The translations under genes were made by a program, and so were the position numbers. A stretch of 64,000 nt of DNA from Azohydromonas aeria (GTDB taxonomy: Bacteria; Pseudomonadota; Gammaproteobacteria; Burkholderiales; Burkholderiaceae_C). The stretch covers positions 1 through 64,000 of the forward strand of contig NZ_VIDQ01000009.1 in the NCBI RefSeq assembly GCF_009760915.1, in the 5' to 3' direction. Below, piece by piece: positions 19,191 through 28,197 of this stretch. The notes beneath the pieces were generated by a model. It was not told the DNA's origin. It searched no databases and saw nothing but the letters and a program-made list of their open reading frames with translations. Within the stretch, counting starts at the first letter, position 1. Each line of letters starts with the position of its first letter.

Positions 19191-20900
19191 TCAAGCGGCG
19201 CCCGGGGCCACGGGCAGCTCGAACATCACCGTGACACTGAAGGTACTGCCCGCTCCCGGCATGCTTTGCAGCTCCAGCGTGCCACCCATGAGCCCCACCA
19301 GGTGGCGCACGATGGACAGCCCCAGGCCGGTTCCGCCATGGAGCCGCCCGATGGAATCGTCGACCTGGGCGAAGGTCTCGAAGATGCGCTCGTGCTGCTC
19401 GGGCGCTATGCCGCTACCGGTATCGACCACGTCCAGGCGCAGCGTGACCTGGTGCATCGACTGAGCGACGACGTGCACGCGCAACTCCACGCCGCCGACG
19501 CGCGTGAACTTCACGGCATTTCCAAGCAGGTTCATCAGCACCTGCAGCAGGCGGGTCGGGTCTCCCAGCAGCGTCGCCGGCAGCGCCGGCGCCACGTCCA
19601 ACCGCAACGCCAGGCCCTTGGCCTCGGCTTGCGGCCGCACGAAGGCTACGGCCTCGTACAGCACGACGTGGGGCTTGAAGGGCACTTGCTCAAGCTCGAG
19701 CGCCCCGGCCTCCATGCGCGACACATCCAGCACGTCGGTGGTCAGTGCCAGCAGCTGGTTGCCTGCCTGCTGGATGTGAGTCGCGTACTCGCCCGCCTTG
19801 CGGGGCAGATCCATCTTCGACAGCAGGTGCCCCAAGCCGATCACCGCGTTCAGCGGCGTATGGAACTCGTGGCTCATGTTGGCCAGGAACTGCGACTTCG
19901 CCCGGTTGGCGTGCTCGGCGCGGGCCTGAGCGGCTTCGGCCGCCGCTAGCGCCCTTTCCGCAGCCGCGCGCGCGGCGTCGAGATCGAGCGTCGAGCGCCG
20001 GCGCTGGCACGCCTGGCCTGCCAGCACCAGCCCGGTCAGCGTCGCAGCCATGATGAAGGACTGCACCAGCAGTTGCCGCTCATGCAGGGCGTAGTCGGCC
20101 GCGAAGGGACCATGGCCGAACTGCGTGTAGAGCACGACCTGCAGCGTCACGACGGCGTTGGCCAGGGCGATGGCGCGATGCTCCCCGCGCAACGCCGCCC
20201 AGATCAGCACCGGCAGGATCATGAACATGGTCGGATAGGGCCGGGACATCACGGCATGGCCCACCAGCAACAGCGCGCACAGCATGAGCAGCACCTCGAC
20301 CCGACCGGCCGCCGGCCGGTCACCGTCGTCCCTGCGGCCGAACAGGACCAGCGTCAAGGGCGTGAAGATCAATACCCCTGCCGAGTCACCCGTCCACCAC
20401 AGCTTCCACGAGGTCAGCAGCGGCTCGCCGGTATGGATGCTGATGGCCGTGCCACCCAGGACCGTGCTCAGCAGCGGGCTGGCCAGTGCCGACAGCAGCA
20501 CGAACGCCAGCACCGAGCCCGTATCCGCGATCCTGAAATGCCCGCCCGCCCAGCGCCGGAGCAGGAACGCACCCACGGTGGCTTCGAGTGCGTTGCCCAC
20601 GGCGATGGTCAAGGCAATGCCCGGCGGAAAGCCGAACAGGACCGTGCTGGCACCGAAGTCGGCACACAACGCCAGAGCGACAAGCCAGGGCCGATCGCGC
20701 CGCTTAATCAGCAGCAGTGCGGCCAGGAAGATGCCGCTGGGCGGCCATAGCGCCACGCCCTGGTCCGGCGCGATGAAAAACGCCTGCCCGCCCCACGCGG
20801 CAAGCAGGTAGAGGGCGGCAAATGCCAGCAGCCGCGCGATGCGCGCGGCAATGCCGGACTCGGTAGCGCCGGTTGCACCATCCGCGATCTTGTTCTTCAA
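19191..20900 (-). CDS. MASE1-domain sensor histidine kinase
   Basis: 569 aa. N-terminal MASE1 integral-membrane sensor (about residues 20-300, eight or so hydrophobic segments, LWPPSGIFLAALLL), coiled linker (about 310-350), HisKA with phospho-acceptor motif MSHEFHTPLNAVIG (His-Glu-Phe-His instead of the common HELR), then HATPase with N-box LMNLLGNAVKF and G-boxes DTGSGI and GTGLGLSIV. There is no receiver domain and no adjacent response regulator, so it is an orphan kinase. The start is uncertain: the frame opens with a TTG at 20900 that lacks a good ribosome-binding site. Confidence 0.87.
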   Translation of the reverse strand: MKNKIADGATGATESGIAARIARLLAFAALYLLAAWGGQAFFIAPDQGVALWPPSGIFLAALLLIKRRDRPWLVALALCADFGASTVLFGFPPGIALTIAVGNALEATVGAFLLRRWAGGHFRIADTGSVLAFVLLSALASPLLSTVLGGTAISIHTGEPLLTSWKLWWTGDSAGVLIFTPLTLVLFGRRDDGDRPAAGRVEVLLMLCALLLVGHAVMSRPYPTMFMILPVLIWAALRGEHRAIALANAVVTLQVVLYTQFGHGPFAADYALHERQLLVQSFIMAATLTGLVLAGQACQRRRSTLDLDAARAAAERALAAAEAAQARAEHANRAKSQFLANMSHEFHTPLNAVIGLGHLLSKMDLPRKAGEYATHIQQAGNQLLALTTDVLDVSRMEAGALELEQVPFKPHVVLYEAVAFVRPQAEAKGLALRLDVAPALPATLLGDPTRLLQVLMNLLGNAVKFTRVGGVELRVHVVAQSMHQVTLRLDVVDTGSGIAPEQHERIFETFAQVDDSIGRLHGGTGLGLSIVRHLVGLMGGTLELQSMPGAGSTFSVTVMFELPVAPGAA

Positions 20901-21455
20901 GGTGCGCTCAGCCGTTCACTTCATTGGTTGTTGTCGCTTCAGCAAGCTGCCGAGCCGCAATGCCCTCACGCCCCCGCGCGTCCCGATTCAACCCAGCTTC
21001 TCATGACCACCCGCAGCCGACGGTACCGGGCACACGCCCGGTACTCTGGTGCAGGCTCAGGCGGTCATGCGCCCGAAAATCTACAAGATCGGAATCCATC
21101 CAACCCAGTCACCGCCAGGATGTTTTTGTGAAGAGCGGCACGACTCCATGAAAGTCGCGGCTGCGGTGGCAGGCGAAACGAGACTTCCCCGGATCGGCCC
21201 AGGAATGGGTCGCTCCGCCCATATTTCTACCCCGTTACCTATTGACTTGCCTGCCCTGTTCGCAGCCGCATGCCGCAGCCCTTTCCAGGCCGAAGGCGTC
21301 ACTCCATCCGCGAACGAGCCTGTCGGATCCGCGAGCGAAAGGGCCATGGTTGCAGCTTCAACCGAACAGCCAGGGCGCCAGGGTGCGCCGCCGGGCCTCG
21401 TGGTGCCCGATATGCTCGGCGCGAGCGGCCCGCCCGCCGCGCTCGCCGGGGTGGA
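20901..21455. other. 555-bp intergenic region with a strong hairpin
   Basis: No supported gene; open frames here have unrelated composition. A perfect 9-bp inverted repeat GTACCGGGC / GCCCGGTAC with a 4-nt loop lies at 21023-21044, without a T run. The surrounding sequence is AT-richer than the genes on both sides, fitting a promoter for the leftward kinase gene and a non-coding spacer. Confidence 0.45.
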
Positions 21456-22286
21456 TCAGGCGACCGTAATGACCACTTCCGCGTACTCGCTGGGCACGAC
21501 CAGGCCGCGGCCACCGCCCACGTCGAGCTCGCCGAGCAGCGATGCGATGTCGGCCTGTAGCGCCGCGCGGCCCTGCTCGCTGAGCGAGGCGAGCGCCTTG
21601 TGGGTCGGGCCGTAGCAGTCGGCGAACACCTGGAGGAAATGCGCCGCCGAGCGGTAGCGGAAGTTGAATCGCTTGCGCTCGACGCGCAGCTCGCGCGCCG
21701 CGGGACCGAACAGCGACATGAGGTGCGCCTCGGTGCCCCACAGCGCGGGCGAGCGCACGCCCGCCGGCGGCGCGACGTGCGCGCCGATGATCTTGAAGAG
21801 GCGGCCGATGAAGCCTTCGGGCGTCCAGTTCGCCAGCGCGATGCGGCCGCCCGGGCGTGTGACACGCAGCATCTCGCGCGCGGCCGTCGCATGGTCGGGG
21901 GCGAACATGACGCCGAAGGTCGAGAGCACCACGTCGAAGCTCGCCGATTCGTACGGCAGGGCCTCGACGTCGGCCACCTCGAAGCGGATGTCCAGGCCGT
22001 CGGCCTCGGCACGCCGGCGGCCCTTGTCGAGCAGCTCGGGCACGTAGTCGGTGGAGGTGACGCGGGCATAGCGGCGCGCGGCGGCGAGCGAGGCGTTGCC
22101 GTTGCCGGCGGCCACGTCGAGCACGCGCTCGTCGCCTCGCACGTCGGCGGCCTCGGCGAGCTGCTCGCCGACGATCTGCAGCGTCGTGCCGACGACGGCG
22201 TAGTCGCCGCTGGCCCAGGTCGCCTGCTGGCGCTGCTTGATCGCGGCGTAGTCGGGTGTTTGCGTCGGGGTGGAGGCGGTGGTCAT
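21456..22286 (-). CDS. Class I SAM-dependent methyltransferase (UbiE/ArsM-like fold)
   Basis: 276 aa. SAM-binding motif I VLDVAAGNGNASLAAA, motif II region VTSTDYVPELL, and VADVEALPYESASFDVVLSTFGVMFAPDH followed by MLRVTRPGGRIALANWTPEG. The methyl acceptor is not predictable. The start is taken at ATG 22286 (MTTASTPT); a start five codons earlier is possible. It is divergent from an AraC regulator with a 143-bp gap, so the regulator probably controls this gene. Confidence 0.88.
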   Translation of the reverse strand: MTTASTPTQTPDYAAIKQRQQATWASGDYAVVGTTLQIVGEQLAEAADVRGDERVLDVAAGNGNASLAAARRYARVTSTDYVPELLDKGRRRAEADGLDIRFEVADVEALPYESASFDVVLSTFGVMFAPDHATAAREMLRVTRPGGRIALANWTPEGFIGRLFKIIGAHVAPPAGVRSPALWGTEAHLMSLFGPAARELRVERKRFNFRYRSAAHFLQVFADCYGPTHKALASLSEQGRAALQADIASLLGELDVGGGRGLVVPSEYAEVVITVA

Positions 22287-22429
22287 GGTGTCGCTTTCCA
22301 TTGTCGAAAGAGTGGGTCCGGCGCATCCGTGCACCGGTGCGTGCATGATTCGCGGATGACCTCCGGCGCGCTTTCCCTGGCGTCGCCCGCGTTTGCTCAT
22401 TCGTCCGCGATTGCATTGGCGAGGCAGGC

Positions 22430-23434
22430 ATGAACGCACTCGACCCGCTGTCCGACGTGCTGCGCAGCGTTCGACTGCGAGGCTCCGTGTTCTTTCACGT
22501 GAGCTGCCGTGACGATTGGTCGGCGTGGGCGCCGTCCTCGCAGGAGATGGGGCCGGCGGTGATGCCCGGTGCCGATCACGTCATCGAATACCACCTGTTC
22601 GTGAAGGGCGGCGGCTGGGTCGCGGTGGACGGCGAGCCGCCGTTGCGGCTCGGCGCCGGCGACATCGTCATGCTGCCGCACGGCGACGCGCACGTCGTCT
22701 CCAGCGCACCCGGCATCTCGCCCGCCCACGAGGGCGACTGGCTCACGCGCATGCGCGACGACCCGAAGCCGATCCCGATCTCGTACCGCGGCGGCGCCTT
22801 CGTGGCCGGCGAAGGCCTGCCCGCGAAGGATGCGTCCGCCGTCATTCTGTGCGGCTTCATTGCCTGCGACCTCAAGCCCTTCAACCCGCTCATCGACGCG
22901 CTGCCGCGCCTGCTGCACCTGCCGGCAGCGGGCGTGGGCACCTGGGTGGCACCGGTGCTGGAGCAGGCGGCGCAGGAGTGGGGTGCGCAGCGCGCGGGAG
23001 GAGCCGCGCTGCTGCAGCGGGTGAGCGAGATGGTCTTCGTCGATGCGGCCAGGCGCTACCTCGACGCGCTGCCCGAGCAGTCGCAAGGCTGGCTGGGCGC
23101 GCTGCGCGACCGTCAGGTCGGACGCGCGCTCGCGTTGATGCACGGCGACCCCGCGCAGCCCTGGACGCTCGAAGAGCTTGGGCGCCGCGCCGGCCTGTCG
23201 CGCTCCGCGCTGCACGAGCGCTTCGTCGCGCTCGTCGGCATGCCGCCGATGCAGTACCTCACGCAGTGGCGGCTGCAATGCGGTGCGCGGCTCTTGAGCG
23301 AAGGCCACATGGTGGTGGCCTCGGTCGCGCAGCAGGTGGGCTACGAGTCCGAGGCGGCGTTCTCGCGCGCGTTCAAGCGTGCGACCGGTCTGCCACCCGC
23401 GGCCTGGCGGCGGGCCCAGGCGCCGGCGTCCTGA
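22430..23434 (+). CDS. AraC-family regulator with N-terminal cupin
   Basis: 334 aa. N-terminal cupin_6-type ligand domain (about residues 10-195; PPLRLGAGDIVMLPHGDAH) and C-terminal double HTH of the AraC family (about 225-330) with WTLEELGRRAGLSRSALHERF and the second-helix signature VGYESEAAFSRAFKRATG. Typical size. Location and divergence suggest it regulates the adjacent methyltransferase gene and itself. Confidence 0.92.
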   Translation: MNALDPLSDVLRSVRLRGSVFFHVSCRDDWSAWAPSSQEMGPAVMPGADHVIEYHLFVKGGGWVAVDGEPPLRLGAGDIVMLPHGDAHVVSSAPGISPAHEGDWLTRMRDDPKPIPISYRGGAFVAGEGLPAKDASAVILCGFIACDLKPFNPLIDALPRLLHLPAAGVGTWVAPVLEQAAQEWGAQRAGGAALLQRVSEMVFVDAARRYLDALPEQSQGWLGALRDRQVGRALALMHGDPAQPWTLEELGRRAGLSRSALHERFVALVGMPPMQYLTQWRLQCGARLLSEGHMVVASVAQQVGYESEAAFSRAFKRATGLPPAAWRRAQAPAS

Positions 23435-23745
23435 GCGGGGCGGGATGCCAGGGACGGGCACGGGCGCGCGGCACTGTCCCACCATTTGAACGCACCAGGC
23501 CCATCGGCGGCCCCGATGCACGCCTTGAAACGCTCCGGACGGCAAGCCGTCCCACTTATTGATGAAGATGACCGCTGTTCGACACCTTGGCGGCCAGGCT
23601 TCCTGGCATGCCGGCCCATGAATCCACAACCGCAGCAGGACCGGTGGTGCGCCAGCACGCGCTGCTGGGCAACACCGCGCCACAGTCACTGGCACGGCCG
23701 GCCCGCGAAGGCGGGCTGATCGCTACCCTCGACGGAGACCGACCG
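23435..23745. other. Intergenic region upstream of aldolase gene
   Basis: 311 bp, no gene seen. An in-frame upstream extension of the aldolase exists but has no family similarity. A CGGAGA ribosome-binding site at 23732-23737 belongs to the aldolase. Confidence 0.4.
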
Positions 23746-24393
23746 ATGAACGGGCAACCATGCCGCAGCGCGTTCGACCGCGCGATGGACCAGCTGCCGC
23801 TGGTCGCGATCCTGCGCGGCCTCGCGCCCGACGAGGCGCTGCCGGTGGGCCGCGCGCTGGTGGAGGCGGGCTTTCGCCTCATCGAGGTGCCACTGAACTC
23901 GCCGCAGCCCTTCGACAGCATCGCCGCGCTGCGCCGCGCCCTGCCGGCCGAGGTGCTGGTGGGCGCGGGCACGGTGCTGCGCCAAGACGACCTCGAACGC
24001 CTGGCCGCCACGGGCGCCGAGCTGGCCGTCAGCCCGCATGCGCCGCCGGCGCTGGTCCGGGCGGCGAAGGCGCTGGGCCTGGTCGCGCTGCCCGGCGTGG
24101 CCACGCCGACCGAGGCTTTTGCCGCCCTCGACGCCGGCGCCGACGCGCTGAAGCTCTTTCCCGCCGAGGCCCTGCCGCCGACGGTCGTGAAGGCGCTGCG
24201 CGCCGTGCTGCCCGGGTCGGTGCGGCTGCTGCCGGTGGGCGGCATCACGCCCGAAGCGATGGCGGGCTACCGCGCCGCCGGCGCGGCCGGCTTCGGCCTG
24301 GGCTCGGCGCTGTACGCGCCCGGGCGCAGTGCCGCCGACGTGGCGGCCCGGGCCCGCGACTTCGTGCGCGCCTGGCAGGCCCTGCCGTCCTGA
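23746..24393 (+). CDS. dgoA: 2-dehydro-3-deoxy-6-phosphogalactonate / KDPG aldolase
   Basis: 215 aa, class I KDPG/KHG aldolase family. Catalytic Glu47 (RLIEVPLNSP) and Schiff-base Lys136 (GADALKLFPAEALPP) are present, with VGAGTVL and the phosphate-binding VGGITPE. The sequence PLVAILRG...IEVPLNSP is closer to DgoA (galactonate branch) than to Eda. The product would be pyruvate plus glyceraldehyde 3-phosphate. No kinase or dehydratase gene of that pathway adjoins it. ATG 23746 is chosen for its ribosome-binding site and family N-terminus. Confidence 0.9.
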   Translation: MNGQPCRSAFDRAMDQLPLVAILRGLAPDEALPVGRALVEAGFRLIEVPLNSPQPFDSIAALRRALPAEVLVGAGTVLRQDDLERLAATGAELAVSPHAPPALVRAAKALGLVALPGVATPTEAFAALDAGADALKLFPAEALPPTVVKALRAVLPGSVRLLPVGGITPEAMAGYRAAGAAGFGLGSALYAPGRSAADVAARARDFVRAWQALPS

Positions 24394-24606
24394 TTCCTTT
24401 CCTCGCCTGCGCGGCCCTGGCCGCTGCTGCCGCCGGCCCGTCCATGCCCGCGCATGCAGCCAACCCGGAAGGTCCGGCCGGGCCATAGGCTGCGAGTTCA
24501 TCCGGGGCGAGACCTCGCAGGCCGGTCGAGGCAGCCCGGGCGCCGGTGGAACCTTTGCCGGCAGCGGCGAACGAACCCGCCCTGCCCACTTGCCCACGAA
24601 CCGCCC

Positions 24607-25548
24607 ATGACTTCTGCCGACACCCAGGCCATCGTCACCATCGCCGTGCTCGCGGCCTTTGCCGACGGCGACAAGCACGACCGCGAGCGCGAGGAGCTCA
24701 AGCGCATTGTGCAGGGCCTCGGACAGGCCGACGGCGTGCACCTGCCCACGCTCTACCAGGACGTGCTGATGAGGCGCGTCGATACCGCCGCGGTGGTGGC
24801 CCGCCTCGGCAGCCACGAGGCGCGCCAGCTGGCCTACGAAATGGCGGTGTGCGTCTGCGACGCCGACGGCGCGCAGTCACAGGCCGAGCAGCGGTTCCTG
24901 GCCGATCTGCGCAGCCAGCTCGGCCTGGGCGCGTCGGCGGGGCAGTTCGCCGCCCGGGCCGAGGAGATCGCGGCGGCGCCGATGGGTGCGTCCGCAGCCA
25001 GTGCGGCCCGCGGCACGGCCGCGCCGGCCGTCGACAACGCCGTCCTGGACCAGGCGATCCTGAACGCCGCCATCCTCAACGGCGCCCTGGAGCTGCTGCC
25101 CGAGACCCTGTCGACGATGGCGATCATTCCGCTGCAGATGAAGCTGGTCTACCGCATCGGCCAGGCCCACGGCTACCAGCTCGACAGCGGCCACGTGAAG
25201 GACTTCCTTGCCACCGTCGGCGTCGGCCTGACCTCCCAATACCTGGAACAGGCCGGCCGCAAGCTGCTTGGCGGGCTGCTCGGCAAGTACGGCGGCGGCC
25301 TGCTCGGCGGCCTCGGCAAGCAGGCGGTCAGCTCGGGGATGAGCTTCGCCTCGACCTACGCGCTCGGCCACGTCGCCAAGCGCTACTACGCCGGCGGGCG
25401 CACCCTGTCGGCGCAGATGCTCAAGGACGCCTACGCCGGCACCGTCGCCGAGGCCCAGGCCCTGCAGGGCCGCTACCTGCCCGCGATGCAGGAAAAGGCC
25501 CGCGGGCTCGACGCCGCCAAGGTGATGGCGCTGGTGCGCGGCGGCTGA
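24607..25548 (+). CDS. TerB-like / DUF697 two-domain protein
   Basis: 313 aa. The N-terminal part (residues 1-120) has the all-helical TerB pattern with acidic metal-like loops (FADGDKHDRER and CDADGAQSQAE). The C-terminal part (about 170-300; IIPLQMKLVYRIGQAHGYQL through GHVAKRYYAGG) matches DUF697, a hydrophobic Gly-rich domain usually linked to membrane association. The role is unknown; TerB-type proteins are associated with tellurite and envelope-stress systems. It ends exactly where the next gene on the other strand ends. Two further TerB-like genes are found at 50099 and 57636. Confidence 0.85.
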   Translation: MTSADTQAIVTIAVLAAFADGDKHDREREELKRIVQGLGQADGVHLPTLYQDVLMRRVDTAAVVARLGSHEARQLAYEMAVCVCDADGAQSQAEQRFLADLRSQLGLGASAGQFAARAEEIAAAPMGASAASAARGTAAPAVDNAVLDQAILNAAILNGALELLPETLSTMAIIPLQMKLVYRIGQAHGYQLDSGHVKDFLATVGVGLTSQYLEQAGRKLLGGLLGKYGGGLLGGLGKQAVSSGMSFASTYALGHVAKRYYAGGRTLSAQMLKDAYAGTVAEAQALQGRYLPAMQEKARGLDAAKVMALVRGG

Positions 25549-25779
25549 TCAGTCCTTCTCGCGGCAGGAGCTCGCGCAGACCTTGTGGCTGCGGCCCAGG
25601 ATCTTCTTGCTCGTCAGCTGCGACACGGGCTTGTGGCGGCCGCATCTGAAACAGGACATGACGGTGGAGCCGCCTCCAAGCACGACAGGACCAAAGGCCG
25701 AGCCGGATACCTTGGCCTTGTACCTCAGGCCGTCGCCGGAAATCGTGGTCTCGGTGTCGCTGTCGCGGTAGTAGTCCAT
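25549..25779 (-). CDS. Small Cys-rich (zinc-ribbon-like) protein
   Basis: 76 aa. The C-terminal half has CFRCGRHKP followed 24 residues on by CASSC, a CxxC...CxxxC arrangement that could bind zinc. The N-terminal half is polar with a Gly-rich loop. I do not recognise a named family. ATG 25779 is used because an upstream extension is low-complexity. Its stop codon directly abuts the stop of the TerB/DUF697 gene (no base between). Confidence 0.7.
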   Translation of the reverse strand: MDYYRDSDTETTISGDGLRYKAKVSGSAFGPVVLGGGSTVMSCFRCGRHKPVSQLTSKKILGRSHKVCASSCREKD

Positions 25780-25939
25780 GCCGGCCCCGTCAGATTGAAC
25801 ACCGGCCCATGGTACAGCCCGCGGCGAAAGGCCTTCTCGCGGCGCCCCGGCCGGGCGCGGCCCCGTGCCCGCAGGTTGATGCCACAACCACAAGCCGCCG
25901 GTTCGCGCCGGCGGCAGCTCCGGCCGATGGACGCGGTGT

Positions 25940-26446
25940 TCAGTCGATGTACCAGGCCCACTCGATGGCCGCGACCTTGTCCTGCCGGATGATGAAGCGC
26001 AGCGCGTCGCTGTCCGGGCGCTGCGGCCCCATGCGGTAGGCCAGCGCGGCCGGGTCGCGCAGCGTCGGCGCGCCCAGCAGCGCCAGCACCTTTGCCGCCG
26101 GCGAGCCGACCTGCAGCCCGGCGGGCAATGCCGGATGCCGCGCCGTCAATTGCACGCTGGCGGGCAGCAGCTTCGGCGGCTGCGTGGCATGGGCGACGTA
26201 GACCGTGGTGGTCAGCCCGGCGCAGTGGGTCTCGATCACCTCGTCCGTGACCTTCGGGTCGAAGGCATTGGCCTGCGGCTTGCGGTCCACGCGCAGCGGC
26301 GTGTCGCAGGGACGCTCGGCGATCTGCCAGCCGATGGCTTCGAGCGATTCGACCCGGACTCCGGGCCCAGACCCGGGCACGGGCCGCGTCGCGCAGCCCG
26401 CCACGAGCACCGCGGCCAGCAGCGCGCCGCGCACCGGCCACGCCAT
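25940..26446 (-). CDS. Hypothetical lipoprotein
   Basis: 168 aa. The signal peptide with lipobox LVAGC (Cys18) predicts a membrane-anchored lipoprotein. The C-terminal half (GLQVGSPAAKVLALLGAPT...) recalls the BamE/SmpA-type small fold, which is a guess from pattern only. ATG 26446 is chosen because it begins the signal peptide. It is divergent from the histone-like gene. Confidence 0.72.
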   Translation of the reverse strand: MAWPVRGALLAAVLVAGCATRPVPGSGPGVRVESLEAIGWQIAERPCDTPLRVDRKPQANAFDPKVTDEVIETHCAGLTTTVYVAHATQPPKLLPASVQLTARHPALPAGLQVGSPAAKVLALLGAPTLRDPAALAYRMGPQRPDSDALRFIIRQDKVAAIEWAWYID

Positions 26447-26595
26447 CGATGGAACCTGCCCCGCCTCGCGAAGCCGCGGCGTGCGCGCCGCCGTGGAATG
26501 GATGCCTTGCATGCGGCCAAGCATACGGTGCGCTACGGCAATAATCGGCGCCTGTCACAACACCGGTTTCGATCCGTTGAGGGAGTAACACGACC

Positions 26596-27315
26596 ATGCC
26601 GACCCGCAAGACCGTCCCGACGAAGAAGGTGGCTGCCAAGAAGGCCGCCGCGAAGAAGACCACTCCCGTGGCCACGAAGGCCGCGGCCAGGAAGACCGCG
26701 CAGCCGGTGGCCGCAGCCACCACGTTCCGCACGAAGATCGACCTGGCCAACTTCGCCGTCGGCGCCAAGACGGTCAAGCAGCTCGCCCGCGCCGCGGCCA
26801 AGCTCGCGCAGACGCTGGCCCGCATGGACGAGCACGGCGCCGTGAAGCTGGAGCAGCCGGTGACGGCCAAGGGAGCGCACCTGTCCACGACCGACGCCAA
26901 GGCCGCCAAGCGCTTCGGCATGGAAGAAGGCCGCGCCCCGCGCGGTGCCAGGACCGCTGCGCCGGCCGCCAAGAAGGCCGCCGCTCCGGCCAAGGCCGCC
27001 CAGGCTGCTGAAGCGCCGGCACCGGCGCTTGCCAGGAAGGCCGCTGCGAAGAAAGCCGCTGCGAAGAAGGCCGCGGCCAGGAAAGCTCCCGCCAGGAAGA
27101 CCGAGGTTGCGCAAGCCGCCCCGGCGGCCGAAGCTGCACCTGCGGCGAAGAAGCCGGCCGCGAAGAAGGCCGCTGCCAGGAAGGCCGCGCCCAGGAAGGC
27201 CGCTCCCACGGCCGCGGCGAACGAGCCCGCACGCGCCGCCGATGGCGCTTCTGCCGCCGCGCCCGCGGCAGCGCCGGCCACCGACACCCCGGGCGCCGAG
27301 GCTGCCGCGTCCTGA
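26596..27315 (+). CDS. Histone H1-like Lys/Ala-rich DNA-binding protein
   Basis: 239 aa. Low-complexity AAKKA/AARKA repeats form an N-terminal tail (residues 1-40) and a long C-terminal tail (about 110-239), as in bacterial H1-like proteins (AlgP, Hc1, BpH1). Between them is a non-repetitive domain (about residues 43-108) starting TFRTKIDLANFAVGAKTVKQL. The tails should bind DNA non-specifically, and the core may oligomerise. The last 40 residues turn Ala/Pro/Glu-rich and lose lysine. Unlike most AlgP proteins, a distinct core is flanked by tails on both sides. Confidence 0.8.
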   Translation: MPTRKTVPTKKVAAKKAAAKKTTPVATKAAARKTAQPVAAATTFRTKIDLANFAVGAKTVKQLARAAAKLAQTLARMDEHGAVKLEQPVTAKGAHLSTTDAKAAKRFGMEEGRAPRGARTAAPAAKKAAAPAKAAQAAEAPAPALARKAAAKKAAAKKAAARKAPARKTEVAQAAPAAEAAPAAKKPAAKKAAARKAAPRKAAPTAAANEPARAADGASAAAPAAAPATDTPGAEAAAS

Positions 27316-27357
27316 GGCTCGCCGCAGCCGGCCGTCGCCGGCAGGGCCTGCTTCGGG

Positions 27358-28197
27358 TCACTGCCGGGCCGCGGCCTGCTGCTCCAGCCAGTGCCGGCGC
27401 TCGCGCCGGGCGATGAGATAGCTCGACCCCGCCACGCACAGCGCCACCACGGCCACGACCACCGTGGCCAGCGCATTGACGGCCGGGTCCAGCCCAAGCC
27501 GCGCGCGCGAGAAGATCACCAGCGGCAACGTCGTGGCGCCGGGGCCGGAGAGGAAGGCCGACATCACCACGTCGTCCAGCGACAGCGTGAAGGTCAGCAG
27601 CCACGCCGCCAGCAGCGAGGGCGAGATCAGCGGCAGCGTCACCAGGAAGAACACCTGGTGCGGCCGCGCCCCCAGGTCCTGCGCCGCCTCCTCGTACTGC
27701 GGGTTGAGGTCGCGCAGCCGCGCCGAGATCACCACCGTGGCGTAGGCCATGCCCACCAGCACGTGGCCCAGCCAGATGGTCAGCAGGCCGCGCTCCGGAA
27801 AGCCCGTGGCGCGCTGCACCGACACCAGCATCAGCAGCAGCGACAGGCCCACGATCACCTCCGGCATCACCAGCGGCGCGCTGACCATGCCGGAGAACAG
27901 CATGCGGCCGCGAAAGCGCGGGAAGCGCTGCAGCGTGAAGGCGGCCAGCAACCCGAGCACGACCGCGCCGCTGGCCGAGGCCGCGGCCACCTGCAGCGAC
28001 AGCCACAGCGCGCGGCGGATGTCGGCATCGCCCACGAGCCTGGCGTACCAGCGCAGCGAGAAGCCGCCCCAGACGTTGGGCACGGGCGAGTCGCTGAAGC
28101 TGAACACCACCAGCGACACGATGGGCAGGTACAGGAAGGCCAGGCCGGCGAACAGCCACAGCCTCGACGTCCAGCGCCCGGCGGCGGTCGTGATCAT
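27358..28197 (-). CDS. potI: Polyamine ABC transporter permease
   Basis: 279 aa. Six hydrophobic segments and the BPD permease EAA loop (QYEEAAQDLGARPHQVFFLVTLPLISP). Homologous to PotI/PotC, the second permease of spermidine/putrescine importers. Its ATG at 28197 directly adjoins the potH stop, so the two are translated together. It is the last gene of the operon potF - porin - potG - potH - potI. Confidence 0.93.
   Translation of the reverse strand: MITTAAGRWTSRLWLFAGLAFLYLPIVSLVVFSFSDSPVPNVWGGFSLRWYARLVGDADIRRALWLSLQVAAASASGAVVLGLLAAFTLQRFPRFRGRMLFSGMVSAPLVMPEVIVGLSLLLMLVSVQRATGFPERGLLTIWLGHVLVGMAYATVVISARLRDLNPQYEEAAQDLGARPHQVFFLVTLPLISPSLLAAWLLTFTLSLDDVVMSAFLSGPGATTLPLVIFSRARLGLDPAVNALATVVVAVVALCVAGSSYLIARRERRHWLEQQAAARQ

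Noticed and set aside
21049-21615. 188-codon open frame in the gap after the MASE1 kinase gene
   Set aside because: The composition changes halfway, it overlaps the methyltransferase 3' end, and there is no ribosome-binding site or domain.
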